Origin: Lelliottia amnigena
Lineage (GTDB): Bacteria; Pseudomonadota; Gammaproteobacteria; Enterobacterales; Enterobacteriaceae
Reading direction: 5' to 3'
NCBI GenBank assembly: GCA_900635465.1
Contig: LR134135.1
Location: 2,728,001-2,792,000 of the forward strand
Length of the DNA: 64,000 nucleotides
The notes below the pieces were generated by a model. That model saw only the letters and a list, made by a program, of their open reading frames with translations, was not told the DNA's origin and searched no databases. Shown here piece after piece: positions 1-8,162 of the stretch (position 1 is its first letter; each line of letters opens with the position of its first letter). The translations under genes and the position numbers were made by a program.

Positions 1-1
1 G

Positions 2-871
2 GCAGGCTATCGCGAATGTCATCAGTTCGATGGCGCAGCCTGGGTTAATTTCCTCGCCTGGTTGTCCCGCGAGGTCCCGCAGCGTGAAGCCGCGGGTCAT
101 CCGCTGACAGAGCTGGAAGCGCAGGCACAACAGCTGGCCTTCCGTCAGCAGCAGCCCTATTTTATCGAGCAGAGTTTTGCCACAATTTCGGCGTCTGCCA
201 GCAACGCGGCAATGTGCCATTACCACTCAAGCGACGCGACCAACAAACCGATCGTCAGCACGCATTTTTATCTGAATGATTCAGGCGGGCAATATCACAA
301 CGGCACCACCGATGCGACGCGCACGCTGGCCTACAGCAAGCTCGATGCACAGCAGCGTCTGCATTACACCGCCGTGCTTAAAGGCTTTTTGTCGCTCATT
401 ACGCTGCAGTTCCCGTCGGGGACGCAGGGGCATCAGTTGGACGCGTTTGCGCGTCGTCCGCTGTGGGAGTTGGGGCTTGATTACGATCACGGTACCGGGC
501 ATGGCGTGGGACATCAGTTATTGATCCACGAAAACCCGCAGCGTATTGCGAAAAAAGTGAATCCGTGGCCGCTGCTGGCTGGCAGCATCATCACCATTGA
601 GCCGGGCTATTATCAGGCGGACAGCCATGGTATTCGCATTGAAAACCAGGTTGAAATTGTGGAAAGCATGCCCGGTTTCTGCAAATTTGCTTCGCTCACG
701 CTGATCCCCATAGATTTGAGTCAGGTTGAGCTGAACTTGCTGAGCGAGCAGGAGAAACAGTGGCTGGACAGTTATCACCAGCAGGTGAGAGACATTCTGT
801 CGCCTCTGGTTGAGAGCGACGCGCGCCCGTGGCTGTTTGAAGCGACGGCACCGATTCGCGTGAGCCGATAG
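2..871 (+). CDS. M24 family metallopeptidase (Xaa-Pro aminopeptidase-like), 5' end outside window
   Basis: This is the C-terminal part of an aminopeptidase P-type enzyme, which removes N-terminal residues next to proline using two metal ions. The frame is open from base 2, so the gene begins upstream of the window; the TTG at 62 is not a believable start. The five metal ligands of the creatinase/aminopeptidase fold can be placed: Asp in LNDSGGQY, Asp in GTTDATRT, His in HGVGHQLL, Glu in TIEPGYY and Glu in RIENQVEI. The final 70 residues match the family's usual C-terminal tail. There is no obvious partner gene; the next gene is a tRNA-Asn on the other strand. The substrate is unknown. Family assignment is firm; the exact orthologue is not. 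Confidence 0.85.
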   Translation, partial: AGYRECHQFDGAAWVNFLAWLSREVPQREAAGHPLTELEAQAQQLAFRQQQPYFIEQSFATISASASNAAMCHYHSSDATNKPIVSTHFYLNDSGGQYHNGTTDATRTLAYSKLDAQQRLHYTAVLKGFLSLITLQFPSGTQGHQLDAFARRPLWELGLDYDHGTGHGVGHQLLIHENPQRIAKKVNPWPLLAGSIITIEPGYYQADSHGIRIENQVEIVESMPGFCKFASLTLIPIDLSQVELNLLSEQEKQWLDSYHQQVRDILSPLVESDARPWLFEATAPIRVSR

Positions 872-878
872 GCATGAT

Positions 879-899
879 GGGGGCGTCGCCCCCCTCTTT
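879..899 (+). terminator. Hairpin after the M24 peptidase gene
   Basis: A GC-rich inverted repeat (GGGGGCG / CGCCCCC) starts 8 bases after the peptidase stop codon and is followed by a short pyrimidine run. The loop is very tight and the T run is weak, so this is a probable rather than certain rho-independent terminator. Confidence 0.5.
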
Positions 900-940
900 C
901 CGGTCAAAACGTTTCACATTTGCCTTGCGCAGAAAAGCAA

Positions 941-974
941 AAAGCCTGCTTAAGTTTCCTTAAGCAGGCTTTTC
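941..974 (-). terminator. Terminator of the leftward tRNA-Asn gene
   Basis: A 12-bp perfect stem (AGCCTGCTTAAG / CTTAAGCAGGCT) with A and T runs on both sides lies directly after the minus-strand tRNA. It can work in both directions. Confidence 0.8.
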
Positions 975-979
975 TAATT

Positions 980-1055
980 TGGCTCCTCTGACTGGACTCG
1001 AACCAGTGACATACGGATTAACAGTCCGCCGTTCTACCGACTGAACTACAGAGGA
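980..1055 (-). tRNA. tRNA-Asn (anticodon GTT), leftward copy
   Basis: The 76-nt sequence on the minus strand begins TCCTCTG, pairs with CAGAGGA at the 3' side, has GTT in the anticodon loop (CTGTTAATC), the T-loop GGTTCGAGTCC and an encoded CCA end. It is an inverted copy of the tRNA at 2807-2882. In E. coli yeeO is likewise flanked by divergently placed asn tRNA genes. Confidence 0.97.
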
Positions 1056-1073
1056 ATCGTGTGAACGGGGCGC

Positions 1074-1102
1074 ATATTATCGACGTGCCCCTTCATTGTC
1101 AA
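1074..1102 (-). promoter_or_regulatory. Sigma70 promoter of leftward tRNA-Asn
   Basis: On the minus strand a perfect -35 TTGACA (1102-1097) is followed after 17 nt by TAATAT (1079-1074), about 20 bases upstream of the mature tRNA 5' end. Confidence 0.7.
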
Positions 1103-1135
1103 AGACTGAATGCGCAAAAAAGTTCGTTTGCCGAT

Positions 1136-2650
1136 TTATTCTCCACTTTGCGCATTTGAAAGACTTTCTGGCAGTTTTTTATGCTCAGATTCCGCCTTTT
1201 TTCGCGGGTATTTCCATAGCCATCGCCCGCTCACCATCCGCCAGTAGAACAGAACCCCACGAACCGCCCAATCAAGGAACATCCCCAGCCAGACGCCGAC
1301 AACGCCCATGCCGAGCATAATTCCCAGCGTATAGCCCGCCACTACGCGGCATCCCCACATTCCCAGCATCGAGACCCACATCGCAAAGCGTGCGTCGCGC
1401 GCGCCTTTTAACCCGGCAGGTAGCACCCAGGAGGCGGCCCAGATCGGCATAAACGCCGCGTTCAGCCAAATGAGAATTTTCACCACCTCTTTGACATCGT
1501 CTTCCCGGGTATAAAACGAGGCCAAAAGCCCGGCAAACGGCGCCGTCCCCCACGCGATGAGCGACAGGCCAATCGTTGAGAGCCAAAACACATGGCGCAG
1601 CTGGCGCTCCGCCTGCGCAATTTGTCCCTTGCCCAGTCGTTTACCCGTAATAATCGTGGAAGCGGACCCCAACGCATTGCCCGGCAAGTTAATCAGCGAG
1701 GCAATTGAGAAAGCAATAAAGTTACCGGCGATGACGTCAGTCCCCATCCCGGCAACAAACATTTGAGTGAGCAGTTTCCCGCCGTTAAACAGCACCGATT
1801 CGATACTCGCCGGAACACCGATCCCCATGACTTCCCAGATAATGGCGAAATTGAACGGGCGGAAATAGCTTTTCAGCGAAATGCGCAGCGCGGGATTAAA
1901 GCCCACCATCAGCACCACAATAATCGCGATAGCACCGATGTAACGGGAGATCGTCAACCCTAAACCGGCCCCAACAAACCCAAGTCCTTCCCACGAGAAA
2001 GCCCCGTAGATAAGAATGCTGCTGATGATAATGTTCAGGATATTCATCCCGCCGTTAATGAGCAGCGGGATCTTGGTATTACCCGCACCGCGCAGCGCAC
2101 CGCTGCCGATAAGCGCGATGGCTGCTGCCGGATAACTCAACACCGTCATTTCGAGATAAGTGAGCGCCAGAGCTTTAACGTCGCTTGTCGCCTCCCCGGC
2201 GACAATGTCGATAATCTCTTTGCCAAAATAGTGGATCACTGCCGCGAGAATGATAGAAAAAATCGTCATGATCATCAGCGACTGCCGCGCCGCTTCGCGC
2301 GCGCGTTTGGGATCAAGCTTGCCCAGGCTAAACGCGACCACGACGGTTGTCCCCAGATCAATCGCCGCGAAGAAAGAGATGACGACCATATTGAAGCTGT
2401 CGGCCAGACCCACGCCTGCCATCGCCTCTTTGCCCAGCCAGCTCACCAGGAATGTGCTCAACACGCCCATCAACAGAACGCAGGTATTTTCCAGAAAGAT
2501 AGGCACAGCAAGAGGGGTGATTTCACGCCAGAACAGAACACGGTAACTTTTGCGTTTGGCATACCAGGGCGTACGCATGACGGCCTGACGTAGAGCGGCA
2601 GTGACGTTCAAAATGGACCTTAAAGAGAGAAAGTTGAAACTACATTTCAA
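1136..2650 (-). CDS. yeeO: MATE family multidrug/metabolite exporter YeeO
   Basis: This is an inner-membrane exporter of the MATE family; in E. coli YeeO exports flavins and dipeptides. The 504-residue protein has about twelve hydrophobic segments from residue 45 to 470, with two related MatE halves. Recognisable stretches include WREITPLAVPIFLEN at the start of the first half and GSGALRGAGNTKIPL near the middle. The start used here keeps the segment FNFLSLRSILN, which resembles the N-terminal region of E. coli YeeO. The gene stands alone between two inverted tRNA-Asn genes, and its 3' end lies about 80 bases from the leftward tRNA. The substrate in this organism is not known. Confidence 0.9.
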   Translation of the reverse strand: MKCSFNFLSLRSILNVTAALRQAVMRTPWYAKRKSYRVLFWREITPLAVPIFLENTCVLLMGVLSTFLVSWLGKEAMAGVGLADSFNMVVISFFAAIDLGTTVVVAFSLGKLDPKRAREAARQSLMIMTIFSIILAAVIHYFGKEIIDIVAGEATSDVKALALTYLEMTVLSYPAAAIALIGSGALRGAGNTKIPLLINGGMNILNIIISSILIYGAFSWEGLGFVGAGLGLTISRYIGAIAIIVVLMVGFNPALRISLKSYFRPFNFAIIWEVMGIGVPASIESVLFNGGKLLTQMFVAGMGTDVIAGNFIAFSIASLINLPGNALGSASTIITGKRLGKGQIAQAERQLRHVFWLSTIGLSLIAWGTAPFAGLLASFYTREDDVKEVVKILIWLNAAFMPIWAASWVLPAGLKGARDARFAMWVSMLGMWGCRVVAGYTLGIMLGMGVVGVWLGMFLDWAVRGVLFYWRMVSGRWLWKYPRKKAESEHKKLPESLSNAQSGE

Positions 2651-2762
2651 ATGATGATTGAGAAATGCTAATCCTGCAAAGTATTTTCAACAAAAAACTG
2701 TGGGCAAAAGTGACAAACTGTCGACAGATTCACCAGTTAAGCAAAACAACGTAAGATCAGGT

Positions 2763-2790
2763 TTGACAAAACTTTTTTCGCCGCTAAGAT
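2763..2790 (+). promoter_or_regulatory. Sigma70 promoter of rightward tRNA-Asn
   Basis: A perfect -35 TTGACA (2763-2768) and a -10 TAAGAT (2785-2790) with 16-nt spacing stand 17 bases before the tRNA. Confidence 0.75.
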
Positions 2791-2806
2791 AAGCCTCCTA
2801 ACCGAT

Positions 2807-2882
2807 TCCTCTGTAGTTCAGTCGGTAGAACGGCGGACTGTTAATCCGTATGTCACTGGTTCGAGTCCAGTCAGAGGAGCCA
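2807..2882 (+). tRNA. tRNA-Asn (anticodon GTT), rightward copy
   Basis: The 76-nt cloverleaf has acceptor stem TCCTCTG / CAGAGGA, discriminator G, encoded CCA and GTT anticodon. It is an inverted copy of 980-1055. Asn tRNA genes in this chromosomal region are well-known integration sites for genomic islands, but nothing island-like follows here. Confidence 0.97.
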
Positions 2883-2887
2883 AATTT

Positions 2888-2916
2888 AAAAAAGCCTGCT
2901 TTCGAGCGGGCTTTTT
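2888..2916 (+). terminator. Terminator of rightward tRNA-Asn
   Basis: The stem AAGCCTGC / GCGGGCTT contains one G-U pair and is followed by a T run, six bases after the tRNA. Confidence 0.75.
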
Positions 2917-2941
2917 GCTTTTTAGCGTCAGGCAATCACTC

Positions 2942-2973
2942 AAAAAAAAGCCTCCCTGCTTTCGCAGAGAGGC
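2942..2973 (-). terminator. Terminator of yeeX
   Basis: On the minus strand the stem GCCTCTCTGC / GCAGGGAGGC is followed by eight T residues, about 20 bases beyond the yeeX stop codon. Confidence 0.8.
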
Positions 2974-2993
2974 GTAGTCTTTCTTAGCAGCTA

Positions 2994-3329
2994 TTACTCG
3001 CTTTTCGCTTCGCTGCTTTTGATTTCGCCGATGACTTTCAGCTTTTTAGAGATGTCGCGGCGCTCTTTGGACAGCTCAGCATTTTTGATGATGTAGTCGT
3101 CAACGCGATCTTCATAATCGGTCTTCATGCTGGCGATGATGCCCTGAATGGCTTCTACGCTCATACCCGGCTTGATGTAGTCGCTCAGGTTATCAAGCAG
3201 CAGAACACGTTTCTGGTTGTCACGGATCTTCTTCTCAACGTCCTGAATTTCACGCTGCAGTTTGTTTTTGCGACGGAACAGGCGGACGAATTCCAGAACA
3301 TCCTGGAACGAAGGCTTGGTAGTTTCCAT
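2994..3329 (-). CDS. yeeX: DUF496 family protein YeeX
   Basis: This small charged protein of 111 residues is nearly identical to E. coli YeeX (109 residues) over its whole length, beginning [14 protein letters not shown]. It is predicted to be almost fully helical. Residues 20-45 ([15 protein letters not shown]) and 80-105 look like coiled coils. There is no signal peptide or membrane segment. The function is unproven; the family is limited to gamma-proteobacteria. It is a single-gene unit with its own terminator, and about 165 bases separate it from yeeA. Confidence 0.93.
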   Translation of the reverse strand: METTKPSFQDVLEFVRLFRRKNKLQREIQDVEKKIRDNQKRVLLLDNLSDYIKPGMSVEAIQGIIASMKTDYEDRVDDYIIKNAELSKERRDISKKLKVIGEIKSSEAKSE

Positions 3330-3496
3330 TTTGATACCCCTGATAATGTGAGATTCGGATTCGTTTAAGCAACCACTGTACCGTTAACCTTACTGACAGC
3401 CGTTGCGAATGACAATGAGTATATCGTTTGCCCTATCATAACCTCAAATGCTGCTGAATCGTAGCAGCAGGCGTCACATCCGCAGACGCCTGCTTT

Positions 3497-4555
3497 TTAT
3501 TTGCGCAACGCCCGGCAGATGAGATGCGACAGCAACTCTAATTGTCTCGCCATCTCCATGCTCAACCACACATAGCCGTGGATGGGCGTTTCTGACACAT
3601 TGTCACCCTGATGCTCATTGATCAACTGCTTGAGCTCAGCAACGATTTCGTTCAACCGCTCGCTGTTAGCAAGAATAGGCTGCGGATTCCCCTCGTAAAG
3701 TGCGTGAGCGATGGTGAGCAGCGTTTGCTGGGTCATCTGCTGAGTCTCTTTCAGCGTGTTCGCATTCAGAAGGACAAAGTGACTGGCACGAGACGCCCAG
3801 TGCGCGTTTATTTGCAGTTCCAGCATGCATACCAGATTGCGACTGACGGTTTGAATCGCTTCAAAAATGGCTTTCTGGATGTGCGTCTCTTTACTGGCAG
3901 GAACAATGAGCCCACGCATTTTGACGACATCATTGAGGATTTTTTGCAGATGCTTTTCGAGCCGTGGACGTTCCACAAGGTTGGGTGAAAAACCCGCCTG
4001 ATAGACACGATTGAACGCGGTCACATAGTTGGCCATCTGAATGCGCCAGTGTAGAAATGCGCGTTGAGGCCAAATCCCTGTAAAGAGCATCGCTAACAGC
4101 GAGCCGAGAATCACATCCCCTCCTCGCCACAGGGCCGTTGCCATGTCTCCAGCCGGTGCACCGACAACGACAGCGAGCGTAATTCCAATCAGCAGAGCCT
4201 GATACGGTTTTTTGCCCAGCGCCAGCCAGCCGCAAAGAAACATCGCCCCCGCACACCAGAGCAACATCACGGGCAACGAAATCAGCTCAAGCTTTAATGC
4301 AATCAACCCTAATGCGGAGCCAAAAATCGTGCCGCCGATTCGCTCAAAGGCGCGTGGGACCACATTTCCCCAAAAAGATATCGGCCCCATGATGACCACC
4401 AGCGTGATCAAAGGCCAGGTTCCCTCAGGGATATCCAGCAAACGCACCAGTAAAAAGGTGAGGATGAAAGCCAGCGCGATGCGGCAACCATGCACGGCGC
4501 GGTAATTCCGATACAGTCGGATTTCAAAAGGCGTTAATGATTTGTCGGGGCGCAC
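3497..4555 (-). CDS. yeeA: FUSC family inner-membrane protein YeeA
   Basis: YeeA belongs to the FUSC / aromatic acid exporter-like family; its role is not established. Residues 25-170 contain about six membrane segments in two closely packed groups, followed by a cytoplasmic helical domain to residue 352. I chose the GTG start at 4555, which gives 352 residues like E. coli YeeA. It has a GGAG Shine-Dalgarno at correct spacing, whereas the upstream alternative is a TTG with no ribosome-binding site. The motif LGKKPYQALLIG follows the family. Downstream on the same strand is yeeX; upstream is sbmC. Confidence 0.9.
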   Translation of the reverse strand: MRPDKSLTPFEIRLYRNYRAVHGCRIALAFILTFLLVRLLDIPEGTWPLITLVVIMGPISFWGNVVPRAFERIGGTIFGSALGLIALKLELISLPVMLLWCAGAMFLCGWLALGKKPYQALLIGITLAVVVGAPAGDMATALWRGGDVILGSLLAMLFTGIWPQRAFLHWRIQMANYVTAFNRVYQAGFSPNLVERPRLEKHLQKILNDVVKMRGLIVPASKETHIQKAIFEAIQTVSRNLVCMLELQINAHWASRASHFVLLNANTLKETQQMTQQTLLTIAHALYEGNPQPILANSERLNEIVAELKQLINEHQGDNVSETPIHGYVWLSMEMARQLELLSHLICRALRK

Positions 4556-4657
4556 ACCCGCTCTCCAGATACACGGCAAATCACAATTGTACTGTGTTTT
4601 CTGCCAGACGTATCACGCCCGGCAGAAAAACCCTACAAAGCTTAGGAATTAGCATTA

Positions 4658-5131
4658 TTACCCGGCTTTGTTTTGAACGGGAACATACATCTCGATATCC
4701 CAGTAACCATCGGCATTGCCATCATTGAGATAGCGTTCAAAGCAGGGTTTAGGGGCGATTTGATAATGATTGTCTTCGAGCAGGCTGTTAAAGAAGCTAT
4801 GCCAGGGTGTGGCGAAATCATGGTTTTCAACGCGTGCTATGGCAATCGCATAATCACCTGCAGCTACTTCGGTAAGGATAACGCCTTCGCTGTTTGCCGG
4901 GATGGCAAAATCATCAGGAACGGTGACAGCCGTATCGCAACGCAGCTTCTCCGCCGGGACTTCGTCTGGATTATCATAATAGACAGCGACCCATTCAAGC
5001 GGCTGAATATGATGTCCATCCACCCACATCATGAGTTGCTCAAAACCTTGCTTAACGGTTTGCTCCCACGGCCCTACCATATGAAAACCGGCAATCTTAC
5101 GCTTCTGTTGCTGCTTGATGCTGTAGTCCAT
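4658..5131 (-). CDS. sbmC: DNA gyrase inhibitor SbmC (GyrI)
   Basis: SbmC binds DNA gyrase and protects cells from gyrase poisons such as microcin B17. The 157-residue protein is a GyrI-like domain with the motif [19 protein letters not shown] and the C-terminal [11 protein letters not shown]. The start MDYSIKQQ at 5131 is preceded by a strong GGAGGC and gives the same length as E. coli SbmC; an ATG 33 bases upstream is not supported. A LexA-like box lies just upstream, in agreement with the known SOS control of the E. coli gene. Confidence 0.93.
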   Translation of the reverse strand: MDYSIKQQQKRKIAGFHMVGPWEQTVKQGFEQLMMWVDGHHIQPLEWVAVYYDNPDEVPAEKLRCDTAVTVPDDFAIPANSEGVILTEVAAGDYAIAIARVENHDFATPWHSFFNSLLEDNHYQIAPKPCFERYLNDGNADGYWDIEMYVPVQNKAG

Positions 5132-5148
5132 ACTGCCTCCGTTTATTA

Positions 5149-5164
5149 CTGTGTATTTATACAC
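5149..5164 (-). promoter_or_regulatory. LexA-like SOS box before sbmC
   Basis: The sequence CTGTGTATTTATACAC fits the LexA consensus CTGT-N8-ACAG with one mismatch in the last base. It lies 18-33 bases upstream of the sbmC start, where repressor binding would block the promoter. E. coli sbmC is a known SOS gene. Confidence 0.65.
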
Positions 5165-5211
5165 TATAAAGCAGATTCTTTATGTCCAGCAAATATGACG
5201 TGTTGATTATG

Positions 5212-5243
5212 CGAGCAGACTCGCAGGAGTGCCAGTCTGCTCG
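5212..5243. other. Inverted repeat between sbmC and dacD
   Basis: A 10-bp perfect stem (CGAGCAGACT / AGTCTGCTCG) with a 12-base loop lies 20 bases beyond the dacD stop codon. There is no T run, so it may be an mRNA 3'-end stabiliser or a weak terminator. Confidence 0.5.
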
Positions 5244-5262
5244 TTACCGTGTTAATTATCCG

Positions 5263-6429
5263 TCAGGCTTTATGGTGCAGATAATCACTCAGACGTGAAA
5301 ACACCCCACCCTTACCGACGCTTTCCAGCGTGACTAATGGCCAGTGCGCCACAATTTTATCGCGATCGTAAAGCTCAATTTCCCCTACGCGCTGATGCGC
5401 AGCAATGGGGGCTTCAAGCTCTTTTTTATCGAGTACGTATTTGGCTTTAATGTTGGCGACTTCCGCTTTTGGTAGAGCCAGCCAGAAATCCTGGTTCGTA
5501 CCAAGGGAGATGTGTTCTTTATCGCCGTACCAGATGCGCTCAGTGCCCACTTTTTTGCCATTGTGCAAGATTTGCACGGTATCGAAGTTTTGCTGGCCCC
5601 AATGCAGCAGTTTGCGCGCCTGATCCTCACGCCCTTTCGGACTCTCCCCACCCATAATCACCGCAATCAACCGGCGCTGACCATCGACAGCCGAGGCAAT
5701 CAGGTTAAATCCGGCACCAGATGTGTGCCCGGTTTTGAGTCCGTCGACCTTGAGGTTCTTATCCCATAGCAACCCATTACGGTTTTGCTGCGTGACGCCA
5801 TTCCAGGTCAGACTCTTTTCACTGTACATATGATAAAAATCCGGCTCGCCGTGGATAATCGCCCGCGAAAGCACCGCCAGATCATAGGCGGAGCTGTGTT
5901 GCCCTGGTGCATCCAGGCCGTGTACCGTTTCAAAATGGGTGTCACGCAAACCCAGTTTTTGAACATATTCGTTCATCATATTGACGAATTGTGGCTGTCC
6001 ACCCGCTACATAGTCCGCCAACGCCACGCAGGCATCATTACCCGAATCAACAATTAACCCTCGGCTCAGGTCGCGAACCGAAACGCGCTCACCTGCTTTC
6101 AGGAACATCAATGATGAGCCGTCAAATACCGGATTGCCCTTCGCCCACGCATCGCGGCCGACGGTAACCATATCGTCAGGCGTAATGCGATGGCTGTCGA
6201 TAGCACGATCGACAACATATCCGGTCATTAACTTGGTGAGGCTGGCCGGATTACGCTGTTGATGTTCGTTGCCCGCCGTTAAAATTTGACCCGTGGTATA
6301 GTCCATCAGCACCCATGAGCCAGCCTGTATAGCAGGCGGCTGCGGTGAAAAATCCAACGGATTGGCCGCCAGGGCAGAGGTAACACTCGAAGCGAGTAAA
6401 GAAAGAGCAATAAACAGACGGCGTTTCAA
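5263..6429 (-). CDS. dacD: D-alanyl-D-alanine carboxypeptidase DacD (PBP6b)
   Basis: This low-molecular-mass penicillin-binding protein trims the terminal D-Ala from peptidoglycan stem peptides in the periplasm. The serine peptidase S11 motifs are complete: SLTK (NPASLTKLM), SGN (DSGNDAC) and KTG (LKTGHTS). A signal peptide occupies about the first 20 residues and a C-terminal amphipathic tail (FSRLSDYLHHKA) would anchor it to the membrane. I chose the TTG start at 6429 because GAGGA stands 7 bases before it and the resulting 388 residues equal the family length; ATG codons further upstream at 6447 and 6480 add residues that do not match the family. Confidence 0.92.
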   Translation of the reverse strand: MKRRLFIALSLLASSVTSALAANPLDFSPQPPAIQAGSWVLMDYTTGQILTAGNEHQQRNPASLTKLMTGYVVDRAIDSHRITPDDMVTVGRDAWAKGNPVFDGSSLMFLKAGERVSVRDLSRGLIVDSGNDACVALADYVAGGQPQFVNMMNEYVQKLGLRDTHFETVHGLDAPGQHSSAYDLAVLSRAIIHGEPDFYHMYSEKSLTWNGVTQQNRNGLLWDKNLKVDGLKTGHTSGAGFNLIASAVDGQRRLIAVIMGGESPKGREDQARKLLHWGQQNFDTVQILHNGKKVGTERIWYGDKEHISLGTNQDFWLALPKAEVANIKAKYVLDKKELEAPIAAHQRVGEIELYDRDKIVAHWPLVTLESVGKGGVFSRLSDYLHHKA

Positions 6430-6638
6430 CGATATATCCTCAGTCATTAAAATCGTTGCCCTTTTTACGGAAAATCTCATGCCGTTACCTGATTAAATTG
6501 CAAAAAAATGTGACGGACAGCAATGTTTGGAGTGGAAGCATGCTCGCAAATCTTCGAGATAAACGTGCTTTTTGTTCTGTCTGATGACCCTGATGGTTTA
6601 CCATAGCGAAGCAACTTTTTAACAGGATGGTATTACTG

Positions 6639-8064
6639 GTGTCAGATTCCGCCGCGCTTCCCACTTTTCTCTTCCACGATTACGAAACCTTTGGTACCAG
6701 CCCATCGCTGGACCGACCTTCGCAGTTCGCGGCGATCCGCACTGACGCTGATTTCACAATCATTGGTGAACCGGAGGTTTTTTTACTGCAAACCTGCCGA
6801 TGATTACCTGCCGCAGCCTGGTGCCGTGATGGTCACAGGAATTACCCCGCAGGAAGCACGTGAGAAAGGCGTAAATGAAGCGGAATTTGCCCGCCGCATT
6901 CACGCACTGTTTACCGTGCCGAATACCTGTGTGGTGGGCTATAACAATATTCGCTTCGATGATGAAGTCACGCGCAACGTCCTGTATCGCAATTTCTACG
7001 ATCCCTATGCCTGGAGCTGGCAAAACCGTAATTCACGCTGGGATTTACTGGACGTGATGCGCGCGTGTTATGCGCTGCGCCCGGAAGGAATCAACTGGCC
7101 AGAAAATGAAGACGGGCTACCAAGCTTCCGTTTAGAACATTTGACCCGCGCCAACGGGATCGAACACAGCAATGCGCATGACGCCATGGCGGACGTTTAC
7201 GCCACCATCGAGATGGCAAAGCGCGTCAAAAGTGCGCAACCCAAACTGTTTGAGTATCTGCTGAGTCACCGTAATAAACAGAAACTGATGACGCTCATTG
7301 ACGTCCCGCAGATGAAGCCACTTGTGCATATTTCCGGTATGTTCGGTGCCTGGCGCGGGAATACGAGCTGGGTCGCTCCGCTGGCGTGGCATCCTGATAA
7401 CCGTAACGCGGTGATTATGGTCGATCTGGCCGGTGACATTACGCCGCTGCTTGAGCTGGACAGCGATGCCCTTCGCGAGCGTTTATACACCCCTAAAAGT
7501 GAGCTGGGTGTTGACGCGGCGGTTCCGGTTAAGCTGGTGCATATCAATAAATGTCCCGTGCTGGCACAGGCGAATACGTTGCGTCCGGAAGATGCAGAGC
7601 GGCTGGGGATTAACCGCCAGCAGTGTCTGGATAATCTCAAAGTCCTGCGCGATAACCCACAGGTTCGCGATAAAGTGGTGGCGATTTTTGCCGAAGCTGA
7701 ACCGTTTGTTCCGTCTGATAATGTTGATGCGCAGCTCTACAACGGCTTTTTCAGCGATGCTGACAGAGCCGCGATGAATATCGTCCTGCAAACCGATCCG
7801 CGCAATTTACCAGCCCTGGACATCACGTTCGCGGATAAGCGTATTGAGAAGCTGATGTTTAACTACCGGGCGCGCAACTTCCCCGGTACGCTGGACGAGA
7901 GTGAGCAAGAGCGCTGGTTACAGCATCGCCGCAACGTCTTTACGCCGGAGTATTTACAACGTTATGCGCAAGAACTGGAAATGCTCTTTACGCAGTATGA
8001 AGGCGATGCGGAGAAACAGAATCTGTTGAAAGCGCTGTATCAGTACGCGCAAGAAATCGTTTAA
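6639..8064 (+). CDS. sbcB: Exodeoxyribonuclease I (SbcB), reading frame broken near residue 48
   Basis: SbcB degrades single-stranded DNA 3' to 5' and acts in recombination and mismatch repair. The DEDDh motifs are present: HDYETFG (first Asp/Glu), NNIRFDDE, and HSNAHDAMADV. The protein then runs through the SH3-like and helical C-terminal regions to DLKALY..EIV. Family alignment shows the start is the GTG at 6639, preceded by AGGAT at good spacing (ATG 6627 is in the same frame). The N-terminal part reads through GEPEVF, after which the run of seven T at 6778-6784 is one base too long and shifts the frame; six T restores GEPEVFYCKPADDY. This is a likely sequence error or a recent mutation. 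With it corrected the gene codes for about 474 residues. Confidence 0.9.
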
Positions 8065-8115
8065 GGGTGCCCATCTGCTTGAGGGATATTGGCAAACTGA
8101 ACGGCTTTCAGGCAT

Positions 8116-8149
8116 AAAAAAACCGGAGACATTATCTCCGGTTTTTTTT
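8116..8149. terminator. Bidirectional terminator between sbcB and plaP
   Basis: AAAAAAACCGGAGA pairs with TCTCCGGTTTTTTTT around a short loop. It serves the converging sbcB (+) and plaP (-) genes. Confidence 0.9.
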
Positions 8150-8162
8150 CAGCAAATGCTCA

